Positions 34,235-45,855 of a stretch of 64,000 bases of DNA are shown piece after piece. This stretch comes from Thalassobius sp047123305 (lineage in GTDB: Bacteria > Pseudomonadota > Alphaproteobacteria > Rhodobacterales > Rhodobacteraceae). Under the pieces are notes generated by a model, which had not been told where the DNA came from, did no database searches, and saw only the letters and a list, made by a program, of their open reading frames with translations. Position 1 is the stretch's first letter. Each line of letters opens with the position of its first letter. The stretch spans positions 2,294,001 through 2,358,000 of the forward strand of contig NZ_CP138918.1 of the NCBI RefSeq assembly GCF_047123305.1. The letters run 5' to 3'. The position numbers were made by a program, and so were the translations under genes.

Positions 34235-35212
34235 ATGGAAACACTGCAAACTCAGTCTGAGGAACGCGCAGCCCGGGCCGCGGAAGAGCTGGAGCGGGTC
34301 GCCACCCTGTTGCAGCAGCAGGCGAACCGGACCCTCACCTCAACCGAGATTGGCTGCTCAATGCCGCGACAGACCCTGACCGTAAAGGAACAGCGGATCG
34401 CCATTCAGGAACAGCTGGACCAGAGCTATGGGCGCCAGACCGGCATTTGTGGCCCCGACATCACTCAATTGGTACTGAAGTCACTGCGCGATGTGCATCG
34501 CAAACAGTGGGCAACGTGGAGTGCGGAAAAACGTCGTGAAGCCTGCGAAAGCCTGATCACACCCGGGCTGTCCAGTTCGGCTTGGGACATTAATGCATTG
34601 GCCCCCGCCACAATGATCGGCATCGAGCCCGAAAGCGAGTGGACGCCGACGCCGCTGCACAAGACCTATCAGGAATACAAAAACTCCGCGCCGCTCTATT
34701 TTGAGAAGGTGGCGGCGCAATGTGCCAAGCCGCGGCAATCGGTGTGCCGGGAGACGGCCACTTTCCTTGGGCAATGTATCAAGGCGCAGGTGGTCAACTA
34801 TACGCTCTGGGGGTTGGCCAAAACGCTCTGTACGGGGCAGGCCCATACAATGACCCACGCAATGAACGTGCGTAATTTTGTGCTTGGGGCGCCGCGCACG
34901 GTGTGGAACAGCCAGGACCTGATGGTGGAGGTTGGTCAGCACATGGGGGAAGGCCTGCTGGCGGGCACACCCAACATCGGGCTGGAACAGGAGCTCCACC
35001 AGATGGTCGCGGCTGCAATGGAAAGCGCGGCAGGGGGCAACGACGGGTTTCGCATGCGGCCGGAGTATTATTGTGAAACCACCTGTCAGCAATCCAGCGA
35101 CGAACTAAAGCGGTTGCGTGGCATGGGGTGGGACAGCAAATTTGGAATTTTCGATCCAAACCTCGAGGCTCTCAAGGGGCTCGGCGGCGGTTTGATATGG
35201 TCGGTGCGGTAG
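34235..35212 (+). CDS. unknown cysteine-rich protein, C-terminal part after the in-frame TAA
   Basis: 325 residues from the ATG at 34235, in the same frame as the preceding gene and separated from it only by the TAA at 34202 plus ten sense codons. It begins with the continuation of the coiled coil (METLQTQSEERAARAAEELE), then a globular domain with about ten cysteines (EIGCSMP, TGICGPD, REACESL, QCAKPRQSVCRE, GQCIKAQ, LCTGQ, YYCETTCQQSS). No signal peptide and no recognisable ribosome-binding site for independent translation. The ATG could allow reinitiation. Function unknown. Confidence 0.55.
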   Translation: METLQTQSEERAARAAEELERVATLLQQQANRTLTSTEIGCSMPRQTLTVKEQRIAIQEQLDQSYGRQTGICGPDITQLVLKSLRDVHRKQWATWSAEKRREACESLITPGLSSSAWDINALAPATMIGIEPESEWTPTPLHKTYQEYKNSAPLYFEKVAAQCAKPRQSVCRETATFLGQCIKAQVVNYTLWGLAKTLCTGQAHTMTHAMNVRNFVLGAPRTVWNSQDLMVEVGQHMGEGLLAGTPNIGLEQELHQMVAAAMESAAGGNDGFRMRPEYYCETTCQQSSDELKRLRGMGWDSKFGIFDPNLEALKGLGGGLIWSVR

Positions 35213-35886
35213 ACTGGTGGGCGCTCGCGACGTCTTTGTTTGCCAGAAAGATTGTGGACCAGAAAGGTTATCTGCAGAATCTATTAACCTCACCAACGTT
35301 AGAACATGGGGGCAGGGTTTTGTGCGCTGGCCCGCGAAGCGCTATAGGGGGGAAGTCAATGCGGGGCGCGCAATGCTGCGCCCTGCTTCTCTATTGCTCT
35401 TGCGCTACGTGTCCAACGTGGCCTCGGGAGAATTTACGCCGGACGATCCTGGTGGTGCCGATGGTTCCGGCTTGTTGCCGGACCTGATTTCACGTTGACC
35501 TGATCCGATGTCGCCCCTGTCCGGTTCACTGTCCGGGTTGGGGGCGGGAAGGGGAGTAAGGGGCAGCGAGGAGCGGAGAACGGAACCTACGCGTAGCAGC
35601 TTCCAAGGTCGTTGCGCGATTCCCCGCAGCCTTGCCTGGTTGGCTGCAGAGCGTGATCCCAATTCACCACCCATTCGGTTTAGCGGCGGGGATTCTGTGT
35701 TGGATTCTGCTTTGGATTTGCGCGACTCGTTGTTGATTGTTGTGTTTGTGGGTGTGATTCCTGTTTTGTTGATTGGCTTTTGTGTGGATTGGTTTTGTTT
35801 TTTTGTGGTGTTGTTTGTTTATGTGTTTGATTTTGTTTTATTTTTGAAATGGTTTTGTGTTTTTGTGATTTTCTTTGAAAAAGCGC
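35213..35886. other. non-coding region upstream of the rRNA operon, with a G+T-rich strand-skewed tract
   Basis: No credible gene. One open frame (35508-35906) translates into low-complexity Phe/Val/Leu/Trp residues and has no ribosome-binding site. From about 35700 to 35880 the plus strand is almost entirely G and T (runs such as GTGTTGTTTGTTTATGTGTT), with very little C or A, unlike anything else in the window. It ends right at the putative rRNA promoter. Confidence 0.6.
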
Positions 35887-35915
35887 TTGCGGGTGGTTTG
35901 GAATAACCTTAGAAC
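35887..35915 (+). promoter_or_regulatory. putative rRNA operon promoter
   Basis: TTGCGG at 35887-35892 and TAGAAC at 35910-35915 with a 17-bp spacer. It lies about 440 bp upstream of 16S, directly after the G+T-rich tract and before a transcribed leader holding a boxA-like element. Start site not proven. Confidence 0.45.
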
Positions 35916-36087
35916 CCCCTTCACCGGCGGCGCTGAGGCGCAGGTTGGGACGGCGGACGGCGCTACGGAGGCAACTCTGGCAGGGTCTGAAGTTAACAAA
36001 ATATGAGGTTTATGACGCAGGTTGCGCCAGGAAGGTTTTGGCGCTTCGTGTTGATTTTGTCTCTGGTGATGACTTGGGTTGTTGCCG

Positions 36088-36098
36088 CGCTCTTTGAC
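36088..36098 (+). promoter_or_regulatory. boxA antitermination element in the rRNA leader
   Basis: GCTCTTTGACA closely matches the bacterial boxA consensus (TGCTCTTTAACA) bound by NusB-NusE. A short perfect hairpin (GTTCATTC/GAATGAAC) follows at 36134-36152, as in many rRNA leaders. Confidence 0.65.
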
Positions 36099-36356
36099 AT
36101 TGATGGTATCTGAAGAGATATGTGGGCGGTTTGGTTCATTCGATGAATGAACGACTGCACATATATCAACTACCTAGGAGCTTCGGTTCCGATGATGGAT
36201 AGTCAGCTTCACTGTTTGTCGGCTTTCGGTATCTTTTGGTACTGATGTCACAAACAGAGAACGTCCCGACCAGCCGGTTGGGACATTTCCAAGTCAATTG
36301 GAAAAACAGTATGTGCAGAGGTTCGAACGTCAAGGATAGCACCGTAAGGTGCTTTC

Positions 36357-37819
<1,463 letters not shown>

Positions 37820-37988
37820 AAGGATGCACCTAGCAGGTTGAACTTGTTCAACTTCGTGGATGCACTTAGCAACGATCAGCAAGTCACGCTGATCAATATC
37901 ATCAGGTCCTTCATGGACACTGAGGACCAGGCCGTCCTCATATCTCTTCAGGATTACGCACCGCACGACACCTCGTGTGGTCAGCTTA

Positions 37989-38064
37989 GGGGCCTTAGCT
38001 CAGCTGGGAGAGCGCCTGATTTGCATTCAGGAGGTCAGCGGTTCGATCCCGCTAGGCTCCACCA
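37989..38064 (+). tRNA. tRNA-Ala (anticodon TGC)
   Basis: 76 nt including encoded CCA. The acceptor GGGGCCT pairs with AGGCTCC and shows the G3-U70 wobble that identifies alanine tRNA. The anticodon loop is TTTGCAT. It is the first tRNA in the 16S-23S spacer, whereas isoleucine usually comes first. Confidence 0.96.
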
Positions 38065-38092
38065 CTCTCCTCCGACTAAGCCTTCCAAGGAT

Positions 38093-38169
<77 letters not shown>

Positions 38170-38446
38170 TTCTTCGCAAGATACCAAAGATAAGAGCGTT
38201 CGATTAGATCGTTAAGCACCAGACCCTGGTTCTTAACCGTCCAATCGGACACGCTTCCGCCTCGCAAGAGACGGAACTGACATCGTTTAGAGAGAAATAT
38301 CAACAACCTGTTTGATCACCGTAAGTAAGCGGACGATCTCAGTAGGTCTCCTTCGGGAGAGGCGTGATAGAGATTGTTTCCTCGATCTTTATGCAACGTA
38401 TCCCTGCTGAAACGAACAGAGTTGTCCAAGTCAAGTACACTAACCC

Positions 38447-38494
38447 GGTTCAATCTCCGCAAGAGATTGAACCCGCAAGATCGAGAGATCTTGC
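38447..38494 (+). other. two back-to-back perfect hairpins in the 16S-23S spacer
   Basis: First stem GGTTCAATCTC/GAGATTGAACC (11 bp, loop CGCAA); one base later second stem GCAAGATC/GATCTTGC (8 bp, loop GAGA). They lie in the 512-bp stretch between tRNA-Ile and 23S that holds no gene. They are probably structural or processing signals of the precursor. Confidence 0.6.
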
Positions 38495-38681
38495 AATGTT
38501 CCTTACCTTCTGCGTGGGGCCGACCGACATCGGCAGCGCAGTCTTTCGGGTAAGGAGCGGGATATAGTATGCTTTTGATCAGAAAGTGAGCATCCGGTCG
38601 AACCAGCCCGGATGTGGAAGTCTTCGTGCTCAAGTAGCCTTCGGGCGGTAGCACACTAAGAAGTCTTACTCTTTCTGGATC

Positions 38682-41513
<2,832 letters not shown>

Positions 41514-41613
41514 GATCCAGTAAAAGTAAGACCAAATCAAGAGCATACACTAAGTGAACAAAAACTGGACAACACGTTGATATCGGGGCAAAAACGCCCC
41601 TTGGTCTTTATTC

Positions 41614-41731
41614 GGTTTGGTGGTCATAGCACGAGTGATACACCCGATCCCTTCCCGAACTCGGAAGTTAAGCACCGAAGCGCCGATGGTACTGCATCTT
41701 AAGGTGTGGGAGAGTAGGTCACCGCCAAACC
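41614..41731 (+). rRNA. rrf: 5S ribosomal RNA
   Basis: About 118 nt. The terminal stem is GGTTTGGTGG with CCGCCAAACC, and CCCGAACTCGGAAGTTAAGC is the conserved internal block. It is flanked by a 12-bp perfect processing stem (41601-41612 with 41733-41744). Confidence 0.95.
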
Positions 41732-41773
41732 TAATAAAGACCAAATCCCTCTAAACGATCACAAGCGCATTGG

Positions 41774-41850
<77 letters not shown>

Positions 41851-41851
41851 A

Positions 41852-41880
41852 AAAGCCGCCCAAAAAGGGCGGCTCTTTTG
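41852..41880 (+). terminator. rRNA operon terminator
   Basis: 8-bp stem AGCCGCCC/GGGCGGCT with an A5 loop, then CTTTTGTT. It follows directly on tRNA-fMet. Confidence 0.85.
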
Positions 41881-42017
41881 TTAAAAAAACACCAAAAAAA
41901 TCAACCCCCAACCAATCGGTAACGACGCTGATTCAATACATCGCGGGAAGAATTAAGGCGTTGAAACTGGACATCTCTCTGAACGACACAACCGCCGTCC
42001 TCTGTTCTGACCCCGCT

Positions 42018-42458
42018 CTAACGACTGTCGCCAAGCGCCAGTCTTAGGTTGTTGCTGAGGTCTTCTTGCACATGCTGTTGCAAGGCATGATCTGGGATGA
42101 GATCCCGCGCGTAGGCCTGCATGACCTTGCAGGTGCTGACGAGATCCAATTCGGTGCTGTTCCATTGCGCCGATGTGCTGGAGGCGAAGAAACGTTTGGT
42201 CAGCATATTGCCGGGAACCAGGTGAAAACGCCCAAGCCATCCCAGCGCAAATAAATCGGGATGTAGCAAGTGGCCGTAAAGATCTTCCGGAACAGGTCTT
42301 TCATTGTCTTCGCCTTTAATGATTGTTCGGGTGTTGAAAGTTCCCTTGAGGCGGGTGTTGGGTCATTCAAAAAGGATTTGCCAACGATTGTAAAACTGCC
42401 ACCGCAACAACGTATTTTTGACAGCCCCTAAAATGGTAATATTGAGCGATAGCCCCAT
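42018..42458 (-). pseudogene. decayed reading frame of unknown origin
   Basis: A single frame runs from an ATG at 42458 to a stop at 42018 and is broken once, by TGA at 42363-42365. The part after the stop reads like real protein (VPEDLYGHLLHPDLFALGWL, later NMLTKRFFASSTSAQWNSTE and LDLVSTCKVMQAYARDLIPD). The part before it (MGLSLNITILGAVKNTLLRW) is less certain. I do not recognise the family. The best intact piece is the 83-residue end from an ATG at about 42209-42269. It sits just after the rRNA operon in apparently degenerating DNA. Confidence 0.3.
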
Positions 42459-43152
42459 TCAGCACCCGCAACGTTCTGGCGGATAACCTAACTTCATGTT
42501 TGTTTCGGCTTTGCCTTCAAGTCGTTCCAGCGAATAACCAGTACGATCTGTAGATCTAGCGCTTCTGCGATAACCCAACCCTCGAGGGAGGGAGCCGTGC
42601 CTGTCCCACGCCGGTGGTAGGATCTTTGTTGAACCGTTACCTATTCTAATCGACCTGACTGATTTGGAGTTCGCTGTTCAGGCTGTCTGCACCGCGCCGC
42701 TAACTGCTCTGGATTAGAGAGCCAGGCCAGCCTCTGCCATGAAAGCTATTCTCATAAGGAGTTGCCGGAAGATGTGATTTGCGATGGCTGCGTGCTACTG
42801 ATTTGTGGTCCGTTCCCGTGGATCACATCCCGGCTGGCTTGAATTTGGCGAAACAAATCGTAACCGCAGTTTACTTTAACACGGCAGCCTTCTCCTTACC
42901 CTTGCGGACCTTAGGGTGACGGCGCCAAGGAAGAGGATGCTTCTCGCAGCATTAAAGCTGATGGGCAGTTCAGAGATCGCACCGTCGACCATGCGACGGT
43001 CGGTATGCCTTGAAACCGCCCTTGTTTGACGGAGGCCCCGATGTGTTCTTGGTTTCGGCTAAACCGCTTAGTGACTTCGACAACAATAACGTCGAAGTCA
43101 CTGTGGCGCGCAACCTCCAGTAGCGGAAGATAGCTGCCCGCATCAGGAAGTC
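42459..43152. other. gene-free, degenerate-looking region
   Basis: About 700 bp with no frame above 60 residues that looks coding. Base composition is more even than in flanking genes. The one structured item is a perfect 12-bp inverted repeat at 43070-43102. It is probably decayed accessory DNA. Confidence 0.5.
43070..43102. repeat. perfect 12-bp inverted repeat
   Basis: Arms AGTGACTTCGAC and GTCGAAGTCACT around AACAATAAC. There is no T-run beside it, so it is a poor intrinsic terminator. It could be an operator, a recombination site or a fragment of a mobile-element end. Confidence 0.6.
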
Positions 43153-43449
43153 TTAAATCTTTGATTTGTCTTTGGCCGACCCATTTACAGGCTTTAATTC
43201 AAACCTGTCTGCCACGTAACTCTCAACCAGCGCCAAATTTGCGGAAACTAAGGCAACCATTTGCATGGGGTCAAGAACTGCTGCAACCCGTCGCAAGTGG
43301 ATTGGGCCGATTGGATAGTCAGCGTGCTCAAAAAGACTGACAGTTGCCGGAAGCTCCAAGCGGACATTGATGCTAAGGTCGTCCAGCGTCCGCTGAGCGG
43401 ATGATACAGCCATTCTCATGTCTGAGTGCTGCTTCTGGTGGCTGTACAA
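43153..43449 (-). CDS. hypothetical protein
   Basis: Up to 98 residues from a TTG at 43449; an ATG at 43419 gives 88. The sequence (RTLDDLSINVRLELPATVSL, later PIHLRRVAAVLDPMQMVALV) is plausible protein without signal peptide or membrane segment and matches no family I know. It begins 21 bp after the aminotransferase stop on the same strand, so it could be the last gene of that operon or a remnant of a larger one. Ribosome-binding sequence is weak. Confidence 0.35.
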   Translation of the reverse strand: MYSHQKQHSDMRMAVSSAQRTLDDLSINVRLELPATVSLFEHADYPIGPIHLRRVAAVLDPMQMVALVSANLALVESYVADRFELKPVNGSAKDKSKI

Positions 43450-43470
43450 AGCAGATCTTCAAGAAGAACG

Positions 43471-44748
43471 CTACTCGACACGCACTGATTGCACGGCCCG
43501 CCGCACCGCATTCCTTGTTATCTCGAGGTCGATCTTGGATATCGCCAATGACGAATAAAGCTTGCCGGGCGACTTAAAGATACCATGGCGTCGTAGAGTG
43601 CCATTGTAGGTCGCATTGCGCCTGGGGTCATCATGTTTCGCAGTTCGGTAATCGCGGCAGGTGCTGCTTGTGAAGAAGATGTCGAACAGGGTCTCATCTC
43701 CACAAATCTGATGCGGAATGTCTGCCGCGCTCAATGCCTTGGTTTGCATGTCTTGCAGCTCTTTGCCGATGGCCCGCAGGCGATCATAATTGCCCTCGCG
43801 CCGCAGGATCTCCATCGTTTTCAGCCCAGCAGCTGAGGCAATCGGGTTACCCGACAGCGTACCCAGTTGCATCAGCCACTTGTCAGCACCCGCAGTGGAT
43901 TTGTCGAAATGCTGCATGATCTCGGCACTGGCGCCAAGCGCGGCCAGAGGGAAGCCGCCGCCGATGATCTTGCCCAATGTGCAGATGTCGGGCGTCACCC
44001 CATAGCGTTCCTGCGCGCCGCCATAGGCCAGCCGGAACCCGGTGACGATCTCGTCGAAGATCAGCAGAACGCTGTGCTTATCACACAGATCGCGCAGCCC
44101 TTGCAGAAAACCCGGTTCGGCGGGAATGATCCGCTGTAGGGGTTCCATAATGATCGCGGCGACGTCATTGTGTTCCGTCAACAGCGCCTCGACTGCGGCC
44201 AGATCATTGAAAGGTGCGATGAGCATCTGATCGGCGACCCCTTGCGGGATTCCCGCACTGTCAGGCACGGCTTGTGGGAAGTTTACACGCGCCTCGGGCG
44301 CAAGGCTCATTTGTGCCTCGGCGCTCATCCCGTGATAGCCGCCTTCGAACTTCAGGATTTTGTCCCGCCCAGTATAAGCGCGGGCAAGGCGGATCGCGTA
44401 CATGTCCGCCCCACCGCCCGAAGCCACGAACCGCACCTGTTCACAGCAGGGCACCGCATCTACGATCGCCTCAGCCAGCTCGATGCCTTTTGCGTTGTTC
44501 GCAAAGAAGGTCATGCCGCGGGGGAGCTGTTCCAGCACGGCCTCAACCACCTCAGGGTGTCCGTGACCAAGTAACATTGGTCCGGACCCGATCAGATAGT
44601 CAATGTACTCCTTCCCATCCTCGTCCCAAACACGGCTGCCCTCCCCGCGCGCGATGACGATGCCAGGATCAAAATTTCCGAACCCCCCCGCGGGTAGGAC
44701 GGCACGAGCGCGTTCGATCCAATCAGCTTGAGAGGTGAGTTTTTGCAT
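43471..44748 (-). CDS. class III aminotransferase (glutamate-1-semialdehyde-aminomutase-like)
   Basis: A 425-residue PLP enzyme. It shows WDEDGKEYIDYLIGSGPMLL, the cofactor region VRFVASGGGADMYAIRLARA, the Asp of LLIFDEIVTGFRLAYGG, and the Schiff-base lysine in TLGKIIGGGFPLAA (about residue 265). It resembles HemL-like aminotransferases, but in this context it is more likely catabolic, acting on an amine or amino acid released by the neighbouring demethylases. Its start is 3 bp downstream of the stop of the enolase-superfamily gene, so they are cotranscribed. The specific amino donor cannot be told from the sequence. Confidence 0.85.
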   Translation of the reverse strand: MQKLTSQADWIERARAVLPAGGFGNFDPGIVIARGEGSRVWDEDGKEYIDYLIGSGPMLLGHGHPEVVEAVLEQLPRGMTFFANNAKGIELAEAIVDAVPCCEQVRFVASGGGADMYAIRLARAYTGRDKILKFEGGYHGMSAEAQMSLAPEARVNFPQAVPDSAGIPQGVADQMLIAPFNDLAAVEALLTEHNDVAAIIMEPLQRIIPAEPGFLQGLRDLCDKHSVLLIFDEIVTGFRLAYGGAQERYGVTPDICTLGKIIGGGFPLAALGASAEIMQHFDKSTAGADKWLMQLGTLSGNPIASAAGLKTMEILRREGNYDRLRAIGKELQDMQTKALSAADIPHQICGDETLFDIFFTSSTCRDYRTAKHDDPRRNATYNGTLRRHGIFKSPGKLYSSLAISKIDLEITRNAVRRAVQSVRVE

Positions 44749-44751
44749 GTG

Positions 44752-45855
44752 TCAGTCCAATTCAAGAATGGGAGTTCCAAGAATGTCGGAATCAGGCGTT
44801 ACACCAAGCCCGGGGCCTTCTGGCGGTGCGATGCGTCCATCCATGCGGGTCGGGCAATCTGGTGCGATGCGCGGTCCGACATACGAAGACAAGTCGCAGG
44901 TGTTCAGCAGCGCGCCCTGCGGAGTGGACGCGGCGAAGTGCAACGCGGCTGCGGTGACGATGTCCGAGCCCCAAGTACATTCGGCGCAAATCTCGGCCCC
45001 CAGATGCACTGTAAGGTCACGCGCGCGGCGCATGGCGGACAGCCCGCCGAATTTCGACAGTTTCAGTGCAACTGCATCCAATACACCAAGGTCGTGTGCG
45101 TGCAGGAGCGACGCCAGATCAAAGGCACTTTCGTCGATTTTCATAGGCAGGCCTGTTGCCTGTCGAACCGCGGCGCAATCCTCAAGCGTTTTGCAGGGCT
45201 GCTCTAGCATCACATCCAGATGGGCCACCGCGCGCCCCGTACGTATGGCCTGCAATTTGGTCGTCCCACAGTTCCAGTCGCCATAGACCAACGGGCCATC
45301 CCCCACCGCTTCGCGTACTTTGATCAATCGCTCGGCATCCACCTGCCAATCGGCATCCGCGCCCAGCTTGACCTGAAACTGCCGGATGCCCGCGACATAG
45401 GCCTCGCGCGCGATCCGCGCCATGTCGTCGGGCGCGATGCAGGTGATAGAATGATACAGCGGCATGTCCGCGCAGGTACGCCCGCCAAGCAGCGCATAAA
45501 GCGGCTGGCCGGTTGCTTTCCCGAACAGATCCCACAGCGCCATGTCGACGATGGATTTTGCGTGGAAATGCCCCTGCAGAACCCCATCCAACTTGCGCAT
45601 GGGCGCATCCACCCCGAAGGGCGACACTCCAAGTATCTCGGGGGTCATCTCTTCAACTGCGCTGGGGACGCCATCCGCGAAAGCCGGCAGATAATGTGGG
45701 ATCGGGCAGACCTCACCCCAGCCTTGCAGACCAGTGTCCGTTTCCAGACAAAGCACATGGCTTTTGACCGTGTCGCAAGTCTTCCCTTCTGCCATGTAGT
45801 AAGTCTCATGGCTGGTCAGATCGACCGACCACAAGGTGATGCGAGAGATCTTCAT
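44752..45855 (-). CDS. mandelate racemase/muconate lactonizing enzyme family protein (betaine epimerase-like)
   Basis: A 367-residue enolase-superfamily enzyme. The N-terminal capping domain (KISRITLWSVDLTSHETYYM) is followed by a TIM barrel. Expected acid/base and metal residues are visible: the lysine of FQVKLGADADW, Asp in YGDWNCGTT, Glu in MLEQPCK, Asp/Glu in MKIDESAFD, and the second lysine in AVALKLSKFGG. The K-x-K-like and K-S-K pattern suits 2-epimerases, including the characterised hydroxyproline-betaine epimerase. Its ATG overlaps the stop of the DMGDH-like gene by 4 bp. Substrate is inferred only from neighbours: a betaine or N-methylated amino acid. Confidence 0.82.
   Translation of the reverse strand: MKISRITLWSVDLTSHETYYMAEGKTCDTVKSHVLCLETDTGLQGWGEVCPIPHYLPAFADGVPSAVEEMTPEILGVSPFGVDAPMRKLDGVLQGHFHAKSIVDMALWDLFGKATGQPLYALLGGRTCADMPLYHSITCIAPDDMARIAREAYVAGIRQFQVKLGADADWQVDAERLIKVREAVGDGPLVYGDWNCGTTKLQAIRTGRAVAHLDVMLEQPCKTLEDCAAVRQATGLPMKIDESAFDLASLLHAHDLGVLDAVALKLSKFGGLSAMRRARDLTVHLGAEICAECTWGSDIVTAAALHFAASTPQGALLNTCDLSSYVGPRIAPDCPTRMDGRIAPPEGPGLGVTPDSDILGTPILELD

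Noticed and set aside
35508..35906. 132-residue open frame on the plus strand before the rRNA operon
   Set aside because: Its C-terminal half is a translation of the G+T-rich tract, giving Phe/Val/Trp/Leu low complexity. No ribosome-binding site; overlaps the putative rRNA promoter.
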